Shown: in pieces, positions 7,760-13,931 of the stretch | Position numbering within the stretch: the stretch's first letter is position 1 | Layout of the letters: every line of letters starts with the position of its first letter | Assembly (NCBI GenBank): GCA_964611345.1 | Contig: CAZSYU010000037.1 | Location: 1 to 34,714, forward strand | DNA length: 34,714 nucleotides | Reading direction: 5' to 3' | Source: JALZVT01 sp964611345 | Lineage (GTDB): Bacteria; Pseudomonadota; Gammaproteobacteria; Pseudomonadales; Azotimanducaceae | Notes under the pieces: model-generated | The model's input: only the letters and a program-made list of their open reading frames with translations | Database searches by the model: none | Told to the model about the DNA's origin: nothing | Translations under genes and position numbers: made by a program

Positions 7760-8980
7760 ATGAAGTTCATTTTACTGCTAGCTTCGTCCTTGCTTGTCGC
7801 GGAAGTATCTGCAACCGAGCGCCTCAAGACCGATCTTGGGATCTCAGTTGGTTACGCCTATAACGATAGTCCGCTTGAGTCCTGGGTTGATCAGGGCCAA
7901 GGAAAACTTCTTTCACAGAACAGCAACACCAATCTCGCTGGCTTCGCAGAGGTGAAGTTTCTGGTAACCGATACAGCTGTGCTACATCTTGTGGGTGAGC
8001 TCAACTCTAATCGACTAGGACCGGCGGCGGGTTTGACTGAAGCGTTCCTGCAGATTCGACCGATTCCGCGAGGCGCCGTTCGCTCTGAATTCAAAGTCGG
8101 CACTTTCTATCCTTCCAGCTCTCTGGAGAACACTCATTCTGGTTGGCGCAGCGAGTTTACACAAACCAACTCTTCCATTAGCACCTGGATTGCAGAAGAA
8201 ATTCGCGTCACTGGCGCTGAATGGACTGGCAGTATTCGATCTGATTTGTGGGGCGGGGACCATCGATTCAAAATGAGAATGGCAGGATTTTTCGGCAACG
8301 ATTCAGCGGGCGCTCTCTTAGCCTGGAGGGGTTGGTCGCTGCACAACAGGCAGAGCGGTATCCGGGATCGATTAACGCTACCGGATTTACCTGTTATGCA
8401 GCCTGGCGCACCGTTCGAAGATCAAGCCGCCAACAGTGATCCGTTTATTGAGTCGGATGGCAGACCCGGGTTTTATGCCGGAGGGGAGTGGCAATGGGCA
8501 GGGCGTTTTACCGCCAACATGCTGTGGTACGACAACAAAGCCGATCCAGAGACGCTGGAAGATGGCCACTATGGCTGGGCCACCCGATTTTTCATGGCCG
8601 GTATCGAAACCGAGCTAGCAGGTACCCGGATTATCGCGCAATGGATGGATGGCACAACTGAAATGGGCCCTTTATTCGGAATAACGAGAGCAGTTGAAAA
8701 CAACTTCAGAAGCTACTCGTTGCTTGGGGCTCGCGACTGGAACAAGCACAGGTTAGCCGTGCGCTATGATGATTTTCTGGTTGATGACATCGACTCTGTG
8801 ATCATCGATCCAAACTCAGAAGACGGCCGAGCGTTCACAGCCAGCTATCGGTATGCCGTAACGCCACGCACCAGAGTTCTGCTGGAGTGGGTGCAGATTA
8901 GAAGCGATCGAGAGGCTCTTGCTGATCCGTTTGTCGAGCGCCAGCTGCACTTTGGCGTGCGCTATTCCTTTACTGACTAG
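7760..8980 (+). CDS. Outer-membrane porin-like beta-barrel protein
   Basis: The 406-residue product has a signal peptide (about residues 1-18, ending SLLVAEVSA), then alternating amphipathic strands rich in aromatic residues. It closes with LHFGVRYSFTD, typical of an outer-membrane barrel end, although the last residue is D rather than F. No TonB plug is present. The start codon follows the cupredoxin stop by two bases, indicating translational coupling. Its predicted role is a channel or adhesin-like barrel working with the cupredoxin; the substrate is unknown. The gene ends 29 bp from the convergent small gene at 9010-9222. Confidence 0.78.
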   Translation: MKFILLLASSLLVAEVSATERLKTDLGISVGYAYNDSPLESWVDQGQGKLLSQNSNTNLAGFAEVKFLVTDTAVLHLVGELNSNRLGPAAGLTEAFLQIRPIPRGAVRSEFKVGTFYPSSSLENTHSGWRSEFTQTNSSISTWIAEEIRVTGAEWTGSIRSDLWGGDHRFKMRMAGFFGNDSAGALLAWRGWSLHNRQSGIRDRLTLPDLPVMQPGAPFEDQAANSDPFIESDGRPGFYAGGEWQWAGRFTANMLWYDNKADPETLEDGHYGWATRFFMAGIETELAGTRIIAQWMDGTTEMGPLFGITRAVENNFRSYSLLGARDWNKHRLAVRYDDFLVDDIDSVIIDPNSEDGRAFTASYRYAVTPRTRVLLEWVQIRSDREALADPFVERQLHFGVRYSFTD

Positions 8981-9009
8981 CCTAAGCGTGAGCCAGTCAC
9001 GGCGAGTCG

Positions 9010-9222
9010 CTAGTGCGACAGTCTCATCAAGCTGATGTTTAGCAACTCCACCGCGAGAGATTCAGCGATGACGTGAGCCGCGACCCACTGCTCCTGCGCA
9101 CGATCAATTCCAGCCCTAATCGCCGCGCCTGCGGTTTCCCTGTCTGATGCGTCGGTCTCTTCAATCAACCGCAGGGCATCTATTGCCGATAGTCTGGGCG
9201 CTTTCGTTGTTGAGTCCTCCAT
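9010..9222 (-). CDS. Small hypothetical protein, 70 residues
   Basis: The product is predicted to be mostly helical, acidic in its first half, with no cysteine and no signal peptide. It follows the metallothionein-like micro-gene on the same strand, 60 bp downstream. A perfect 14-bp palindrome (9231-9244) lies directly upstream of its start, where a ribosome site would be expected, and no good Shine-Dalgarno is visible. Its place in the arsR/metallothionein-like block suggests a metal-related role, but nothing in the sequence proves it. Codon use and position support a real gene moderately; the family is not recognised. Confidence 0.55.
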   Translation of the reverse strand: MEDSTTKAPRLSAIDALRLIEETDASDRETAGAAIRAGIDRAQEQWVAAHVIAESLAVELLNISLMRLSH

Positions 9223-9230
9223 GCTTTCGA

Positions 9231-9253
9231 TATGTTATAACATACATCGTATG
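9231..9253. promoter_or_regulatory. Palindromic operator-like site (Zur-like)
   Basis: TATGTTATAACATA at 9231-9244 is a perfect 14-bp palindrome. It overlaps a second inverted repeat, CATAC-atc-GTATG (9241-9253). The core TGTTATAACA closely resembles the published proteobacterial Zur box core. The site lies between the metallothionein-like gene and the 70-residue gene. The palindrome is seen directly; Zur binding is inference. Confidence 0.45.
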
Positions 9254-9282
9254 TTCGCACATCGCCGGAGGCGCTCCTTCAC

Positions 9283-9375
9283 TCAGCAACAGCAGCGCTT
9301 CTCGCAACAGGCGCAAGTTTTTTTCTTGCAGCACTCGCCGGCTTTGCATTCACAAACACATTTGTCGTTCGCCAT
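9283..9375 (-). CDS. Metallothionein-like 30-residue Cys-rich peptide
   Basis: The minus strand encodes a 30-residue peptide that is too short for most gene callers. Eleven residues are cysteine (positions 6, 8, 10, 15, 16, 21, 23, 24, 28, 29, 30), arranged as CxCxC, CC, CxCC and a terminal CCC. Several lysines lie between them, and there are no aromatic residues, as in metallothioneins. A near-ideal ribosome site, AAGGAGT (9381-9387), lies five bases before the ATG. It starts 48 bp after the stop codon of a Cys-rich ArsR-family regulator, so the two are probably co-transcribed. Thiolate metal binding or metal buffering is the obvious hypothesis. It does not match a bacterial metallothionein family I know. 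Confidence 0.8.
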   Translation of the reverse strand: MANDKCVCECKAGECCKKKTCACCEKRCCC

Positions 9376-9423
9376 AATTGACTCCTTGTAGTGGTATTTC
9401 ACGATTCAATTCAGACAATATGC

Positions 9424-9741
9424 TCAGCGCGCTGCGTCGGGACCATCGATTTGGTCCGCAAGCAACCTGAGCTGCTGCGCAACCCCTGTACGATTCAGGG
9501 AGTAAATTCGCTCTCGACCTTGTCTCTTTATCTGTACGACGCCATTCTCGGCCAGAACATTCAGGTGACGAGACGCCACAGACGCATCAACACTGCAACA
9601 CTCACAGAGGCACATAGCGTTTTGTGGTTCCACACAATGGCAAAGCTCGTACACCAACGAGAGGCGATTGAATTCGCCCAGCGCACGCAGCAATTCCGCC
9701 AACGCCTGCTGATCTTCAACAAGGGGTTTGGACTCAAGCAT
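9424..9741 (-). CDS. ArsR/SmtB-family metal-responsive repressor
   Basis: The 105-residue winged-helix protein has the ArsR recognition segment VDASVASRHLNVLAENGVV (about 51-69) and the wing KRQGRERIYSLN (72-83). Six cysteines (34, 36, 44, 46, 48, 49) cluster in ELCHC and CLCECC, just before the DNA-reading helix. This is where ArsR/CadC-type sensors place alpha3 thiolate ligands. The start was set at 9741 (MLESKPL) because the upstream 30 codons lie in the probable operator and are not family-like. The inverted repeat at 9747-9770 is placed for autoregulation. Ligand candidates are As(III), Cd, Pb or Zn. The gene is divergent from phoX, which may share its control region. Confidence 0.9.
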   Translation of the reverse strand: MLESKPLVEDQQALAELLRALGEFNRLSLVYELCHCVEPQNAMCLCECCSVDASVASRHLNVLAENGVVQIKRQGRERIYSLNRTGVAQQLRLLADQIDGPDAAR

Positions 9742-9746
9742 AGTTA

Positions 9747-9770
9747 ATATTTGCTTATTTGTGCAAATAT
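9747..9770. promoter_or_regulatory. Candidate ArsR operator
   Basis: ATATTTGC (9747-9754) and GCAAATAT (9763-9770) form a perfect inverted repeat with an 8-bp spacer, immediately upstream of the arsR-type start codon at 9741. AT-rich interrupted dyads at this position are typical autoregulatory sites of ArsR/SmtB repressors. The site lies 61 bp upstream of the phoX start codon, so it could influence that gene as well. Confidence 0.5.
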
Positions 9771-9831
9771 GCCAATTAAAACCTGATCGAGAACCGAGAT
9801 CGGACAAAAAGTAGCAACAGGAGATACCCAA

Positions 9832-11583
9832 ATGAGCACTCCCCTAACCAGACGCCGGGTTCTAAAAGGCTCCCTTAGTACCGCTGTTGCCTATCTGGCG
9901 GGCTGCACAACCACAAGAGAATCCGCCAGCCCAGGCCGGGCAACTCGCCAATCTCAGCTGGTCGGGTTCAAACCATTACAACGCGGAAGCGCCAACGGCA
10001 AGAGCGTAGCCATTGCGGATGAGTACAGCTTTCAAACCTTCCTTCCCTGGGGCGACCCACTCACGGCCGATGCGCCGGGCTGGGACTGGCCACCAACGGC
10101 CCAGGCCCAAGCCCAACAAATTGGGATAGGTCACGACGGTATGGCCTATTTCTCCTTAACTGAAGATGGGTCGCACGGACTATTGGCCTTAAACCACGAG
10201 TATGGAAGCAATCCACATGTGTTGGGCGTTCGGGCCCCAACGACGCTGGAACAGGTGCGCACGTCTCAACACGCCCACGGTGTCTCTGTGATAGAGATAC
10301 GTGAACGCAAAGGTGAGTGGGAAGTCGTTCCCAATTCAACCTACGCGCGACGAATCCATGTAAACACCGACATGCGCATGACAGGGCCGCTGCAGGATCA
10401 TGCACTGGTCAGTAACCCGGCGAACAATCCTGTCACCGGCACACTGAACAATTGCTCCAACGGCCGCACCCCATGGGGAACCTACCTAACCTGCGAAGAG
10501 AATTTTAACTTCTATTTCGGCAGTGTCACCGAACTTCAGCCCACCCCGGCGCAAGAACGTTATGGATTGCACCCACAAGGCAGCTATTACGACTGGCACC
10601 AGTTTGATTCGCGATTCGATCTGGCAAACGAGTCGTACGTCAACGAGCACAACCGTTTTGGCTGGGTTGTAGAAATTGATCCCAAAGCCCCCAACTCAAA
10701 ACCCAGCAAACGCTCCGCCCTCGGCCGGTTCAAGCACGAAGGTGCTACCGTGACGGAATCTGCCGACGGCCGAGCCGTGGTGTATATGGGAGACGATCAA
10801 CAATTCGAATTCATATACAAATATATCTCAAGGGCCAGCTGGCGCAGCATGATCGATGAAGGTGTTAGCCCCCTGGATGAAGGGATTCTCTATACCGCAA
10901 GATTCAATGACGATGGCAGCGGAGAATGGTTGCCGCTTACAATAGACCACCCCAAGTTGGCAGAGCACTTCGACGATCAAGCCGACCTGCTTGTTCATTG
11001 CCGGATGGCGGCAACCCTGATAGGCGCCACGCAGATGGACCGACCTGAGTGGGTGACGGTAGGACCAGGCGGAGAGGTCTATTGCACGCTGACAAACAAT
11101 ACCCGCCGCACCGCAACCGATGCCGCCAATCCAAAAGCTCCCAATCCCTACGGACAAATCCTGCGCTGGCGAGAAAATGGTGAGCAAGATGCCAAATCAT
11201 TTACCTGGGATCATTTCCTTGTGTGCGATGACGTGTATGAAACCGAAGAAAGTCTAGGTAGCCCCGATGGGCTGTGGGCCGATCCCGAGGGGCGCTTGCT
11301 GATTTGCACAGACGGCCCACAGCTCGCAGATGCACCAAACCAACTGATGGTCGCAGACACCACCACAGGCCAGCTTTCCAGGTTGTTGGTAGGCGTTAAC
11401 GGCTGCGAGATAACGGGCCTTACGACCACACCCGATCGCAAAACGCTGTTCGTCAACGTACAACATCCGGGCAATGGCAACCCAGAGATTACCAGCTTTC
11501 CGGCGCCGGATGACGGCAAGACCGTACCGCGCGACTGCACGCTCGTCGTGCGGCGCAAAGACGGGGGAGTTATCGGTAGCTGA
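9832..11583 (+). CDS. phoX: PhoX-family phosphatase, Tat-exported lipoprotein
   Basis: The 583-residue protein begins with a twin-arginine motif (TRRRVLK, residues 6-12) and a lipobox ending YLAGC (C25). It is therefore predicted to be exported folded and then lipid-anchored. The body matches PhoX (DUF839): NNCSNGRTPWG (206-216), CEEN (221-224), GRFKHEGA, YMGDD, MDRPEWV, and SPDGLWADPEGRLLI near the C-terminus. PhoX enzymes are Ca/Fe-dependent phosphomonoesterases that release phosphate from organic esters. The ATG has AGGAGA seven bases upstream. The 90-bp upstream region is shared with arsR, and I see no clear Pho box in it. The specific enzyme activity is inferred from the family; some members of this superfamily are not phosphatases. 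Confidence 0.9.
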   Translation: MSTPLTRRRVLKGSLSTAVAYLAGCTTTRESASPGRATRQSQLVGFKPLQRGSANGKSVAIADEYSFQTFLPWGDPLTADAPGWDWPPTAQAQAQQIGIGHDGMAYFSLTEDGSHGLLALNHEYGSNPHVLGVRAPTTLEQVRTSQHAHGVSVIEIRERKGEWEVVPNSTYARRIHVNTDMRMTGPLQDHALVSNPANNPVTGTLNNCSNGRTPWGTYLTCEENFNFYFGSVTELQPTPAQERYGLHPQGSYYDWHQFDSRFDLANESYVNEHNRFGWVVEIDPKAPNSKPSKRSALGRFKHEGATVTESADGRAVVYMGDDQQFEFIYKYISRASWRSMIDEGVSPLDEGILYTARFNDDGSGEWLPLTIDHPKLAEHFDDQADLLVHCRMAATLIGATQMDRPEWVTVGPGGEVYCTLTNNTRRTATDAANPKAPNPYGQILRWRENGEQDAKSFTWDHFLVCDDVYETEESLGSPDGLWADPEGRLLICTDGPQLADAPNQLMVADTTTGQLSRLLVGVNGCEITGLTTTPDRKTLFVNVQHPGNGNPEITSFPAPDDGKTVPRDCTLVVRRKDGGVIGS

Positions 11584-11693
11584 TGACCGGAAAGTCCTGC
11601 TGCAAGATCAGACTGAGGGTAGGTTGTAGTTTAACCTAGCGCCGTTTTCTGAAGCGGACAACCCTGGCTAGTGAACTAAGCTATGATGAGCAC

Positions 11694-12326
11694 ATGCTTC
11701 CTCTGTTGTATCAAGGCCAATGGGCGGTTTTCACCCTATTGATCATAGCGCTGGTGCTGTCGCTCTCCTCCCATGAGTTCGGCCACGCCGCGGCTGCTAA
11801 ATGGCAGGGAGACGATACGGCGGCAGAACAAGGCCGCCTGACAATTAATCCGAGCGCTCATATCGATCCGCTGGGTTTACTAATGGTTGTGTTAGTGGGG
11901 TTTGGTTTTGCGCGACCTGTGCCCGTCGACTTGTCGCGGATGAAGTCTCGCTGGTCGAATCTGTATGTTTCGGCGGCAGGTCCGTTCATGAATCTGCTTT
12001 TGGCAATCGTAAGCTGGAATGTGCTGATCTGGTTGAATCAATCCGGGCAGGCGACCCCCGGAATGGAATTGTTTTTCGGAATACTCGCCCAGATCAATCT
12101 GTTGCTGATGTTATTCAACCTCATGCCTATCGGTCCACTGGATGGTCATCATATTGTGGCTACGCTATTGCCAGCGAATCTACGCGCTCCCTATCTGGTC
12201 AACAATGCGCGCTATGGCACCCTATTGTTGCTGGGGTTCGTTGTTGCAAGCATCGCAGGCTTGCCCGTGTTCCAGCGATTATTTGAATTTGCGCAAGGGC
12301 TCCTGCCCTATATCACCTTTCTCTAA
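11694..12326 (+). CDS. Site-2 protease family (M50) intramembrane metalloprotease
   Basis: The 210-residue polytopic protein has the zinc motif HEFGH at 27-31 inside the first helix and NPSAHIDPLG at about 52-61. The third ligand motif, FNLMPIGPLDG, is at 141-151 and its aspartate is D150. These match the compact S2P/M50 group without PDZ domains. Such enzymes cleave substrates within the inner membrane, often anti-sigma factors or peptide remnants, but the target here is unknown. No strong ribosome site precedes the ATG. It stands alone between phoX and a convergent OmpA-type gene, with a strong hairpin after its end. Confidence 0.9.
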   Translation: MLPLLYQGQWAVFTLLIIALVLSLSSHEFGHAAAAKWQGDDTAAEQGRLTINPSAHIDPLGLLMVVLVGFGFARPVPVDLSRMKSRWSNLYVSAAGPFMNLLLAIVSWNVLIWLNQSGQATPGMELFFGILAQINLLLMLFNLMPIGPLDGHHIVATLLPANLRAPYLVNNARYGTLLLLGFVVASIAGLPVFQRLFEFAQGLLPYITFL

Positions 12327-12451
12327 GGCGAGGCTCATGAATACAATGGCATTGACTCGTCGGTGGTTAGCGCGGCGCGCAAAAAATAGCTAGTTGATCA
12401 CGCCTCGAGTTAGTGCTGGCCATTTGCGAAGACCGCTTTTGGCAGGAAGTC

Positions 12452-12490
12452 ATCGAGGAGAACGAAGGTGGTCTCCCTGTTCTCCTCGAT
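12452..12490. terminator. Hairpin between convergent genes, possible bidirectional terminator
   Basis: A 12-bp perfect inverted repeat (ATCGAGGAGAAC at 12452-12463 and its complement at 12479-12490) encloses a 15-base loop. It lies between the stop of the protease gene (12326) and the convergent OmpA-like gene (12510). No T-run follows on either strand, so it may protect mRNA ends rather than terminate transcription by the usual mechanism. Confidence 0.4.
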
Positions 12491-12509
12491 CAGTTGTCTG
12501 CGGTTTGCC

Positions 12510-13112
12510 TTAGCGCGACCTAACCCGAACGGCAATGCGACGATTCTGCGCCCGACCTTCCACTGTATCGTTGGAGGCTATTGGAAACTGCGAGCCGTAG
12601 CCTTCAGCCTCCAAGCGATCAGCCCCAATACCTCGGCTAACCACGGCGGCAATCACAGACTCAGCACGCTCTTGCGACAGCGCCATGTTCAACTCTTCTG
12701 AACCGGTGTTGTCGGTATAGCCAGCAATCTTTAGTTGAATGCCATCATGTGCTTTCATGATCTGTGCGATGTTCTCGAGCTGAGCAGTCGACGCTGCAAG
12801 GTCGAGTTCTGCCGAGCCGGTTGCAAAGGTTAGTCTGTCAAAGTTAAACCAGCAGTTGGCGTCGGTGCAGGGCTCTGCGCCACTTTCGATGAAATTGAGC
12901 AAGCTGGCTTCCACACCATTTGAGTTACCCGTTAGCGTATAGCCACCGAGATCAATGGAGTAGCCGGAGGCCGCCGTACCTTCAAGAGGCTGATCTTTTG
13001 AAAGGCCCGAAGCGAATACTAAACCCCCCACTCTTTTCGGGATGAACTGGATTGCAGTCCCATTGGGCAGCCCCCAATGCTGCTTGTAGTTTAGGACTTC
13101 CCCAGGGTTCAC
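12510..13112 (-). CDS. OmpA-family protein, C-terminal peptidoglycan-binding part (frame 2 of a broken gene)
   Basis: The 200-residue frame ends in a clear OmpA/MotB C-terminal domain: FNFDRLTFATGSAELD, KIAGYTDNTGSEELNMALSQ, then EGYGSQFP and GRAQNRRIAVRV. Such domains bind diaminopimelate in peptidoglycan. The frame opens at GTG 13112 but has no signal peptide. The expected lipoprotein N-terminus lies in the overlapping frame (start 13272). Both frames meet at a run of six G on the coding strand (13024-13029). Removing one G would join them into one lipoprotein of about 250 residues. The domain is certain; whether the product is made intact is uncertain. Confidence 0.85.
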   Translation of the reverse strand: MNPGEVLNYKQHWGLPNGTAIQFIPKRVGGLVFASGLSKDQPLEGTAASGYSIDLGGYTLTGNSNGVEASLLNFIESGAEPCTDANCWFNFDRLTFATGSAELDLAASTAQLENIAQIMKAHDGIQLKIAGYTDNTGSEELNMALSQERAESVIAAVVSRGIGADRLEAEGYGSQFPIASNDTVEGRAQNRRIAVRVRSR

Positions 13113-13272
13113 AATCGAAGTGGCTAACTAGTTCTTCAAAACGCAGCATCGCTGCATCTATAGGAATAGGTTGAGCTAAGCTGATATCAATCCTTGCTGC
13201 TCTACCGTTCGTTTCGGAGCATCCGAAAATAGCGAGACTAACCAACAAGAAAAATAGAGAACGGTGGCTCAT
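12982..13272 (-). pseudogene. N-terminal lipoprotein fragment of the frameshifted OmpA-like gene
   Basis: This frame starts at ATG 13272 with a lipoprotein signal peptide (LFFLLVSLAIFGC, lipidated Cys at residue 18). It continues with FEELVSHFDCEPWG before running out of frame after the G6 run at 13024-13029. It has no OmpA domain of its own. The in-frame upstream ATG at 13311 would add 13 polar residues before the signal and is less likely. Together with 12510-13112 it forms one interrupted gene. A sequencing error in the homopolymer, a true mutation or slip-based phase variation could each explain it. Confidence 0.6.
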
Positions 13273-13308
13273 GAATTCCCAGTTACCGCGTCTCATACCT
13301 TCGATTGT

Positions 13309-13393
13309 CATAGCCAGTATGCTCAGTTTAGTGATGAACCTTAAACTATGCCTAAGGACAGGTGAAAACAGTGACTACTCACCCATTTAGTGG
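13309..13393 (+). repeat. Diverged 85-bp direct repeat, copy A
   Basis: Aligned by eye without gaps, this matches 13651-13735 at about 63 of 85 positions. Most differences are transitions. The best conserved part is CTGAAAACAGTGACT-like sequence near the 3' end. Copy A overlaps the 5' end of the broken lipoprotein gene's longest frame. The high transition share suggests old duplicated DNA rather than recent transposition. Confidence 0.7.
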
Positions 13394-13471
13394 CTGGTAG
13401 ATGAGGATTGCATGGTGAATCCGCTTCTTTCGACCGATATCTTGAACGAGGTTGGGCTGATAGCTGAATTC

Positions 13472-13522
13472 CAAGAATCACTGGCCGTTGTTCGATGGCG
13501 CCGTTCGGCCTAGTGATTCTTG
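13472..13522. repeat. Long-loop inverted repeat
   Basis: CAAGAATCACT (13472-13482) pairs perfectly with AGTGATTCTTG (13512-13522). The stem can continue with GGCC/GGCC through a one-base bulge. The inner part is GC-rich and can pair further. It sits midway between the two 85-bp repeats. Confidence 0.6.
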
Positions 13523-13558
13523 CTACACCCTAGATTCTGCGATCCGTTCTTGGGAGCC

Positions 13559-13617
13559 CGGAAACCTCTTGGTTCCGAGTGGAATGCAATTCTCGTCCGA
13601 ATTATGAGGTCCATTCC
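13559..13617. repeat. Two further hairpins in the structured region
   Basis: CGGAAACC-tctt-GGTTCCG (13559-13577) forms a short stem with one bulge. A nested inverted repeat follows: GGAATG (13581-13586) pairs with CATTCC (13612-13617), enclosing AATTC (13588-13592) paired with GAATT (13599-13603). With the stem at 13472-13522, three hairpins lie within 150 bp, which may indicate a structured RNA or a recombination-site relic. Confidence 0.4.
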
Positions 13618-13650
13618 GGGTCAGTTTCCGCCCTCCTAAACATGGATCAT

Positions 13651-13735
13651 CATAGTCGGTATGTCTAGTTCAACGATTAATCGCAAAATATGCCTGAGGG
13701 TAGCTGAAAACAGTGACTTGTTACCCGTTTAATGG
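13651..13735 (+). repeat. Diverged 85-bp direct repeat, copy B
   Basis: This is the partner of 13309-13393, 342 bp away and at about 74 percent identity by hand count. Its CAGTGACTTGTTA (13711-13723) is identical to 297-309, next to the first 25-bp repeat. The same short sequence thus recurs in two separate repeat families of this window. Confidence 0.7.
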
Positions 13736-13931
13736 ATCCGACCTTTTCTCTTCTAGGCACTCAATACCAATCGCATTTTTCTCGGAGCTGAGAGCCCGAC
13801 CAGAATAGCAGCTGCGAAGGGCCATTTTGGGTCGATTACGGACATTCAAAACCGAGTCAACCTTTCGGAACCACCTAACTACACATATACAAATCTCAGC
13901 CGCAAAGCTCGCGAGCCAAATCAGCTCTTCC

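Larger units (their letters stand above)
13313..13931. other. Gene-poor structured intergenic region
   Basis: About 620 bp between the OmpA-like gene and the TAXI protein gene hold no convincing gene. The region contains the two diverged 85-bp repeats and a cluster of hairpins between them. It also has a 33-residue open frame at 13412-13513 with GAGG six bases upstream, which I do not consider supported. A 91-residue minus-strand frame across 13721-13996 runs into the TAXI gene and has no family resemblance. Confidence 0.55.

Noticed and set aside
9161..9349. A 62-codon minus-strand frame covering the metallothionein-like gene
   Set aside because: It is a shadow frame; the Cys-rich frame has the ribosome site and a coherent composition.
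11620..11648. Terminator after phoX (TAGGTT/AACCTA stem with TTTT)
   Set aside because: The stem is only six base pairs, and the T-run starts seven bases after it; too weak to report as a feature.
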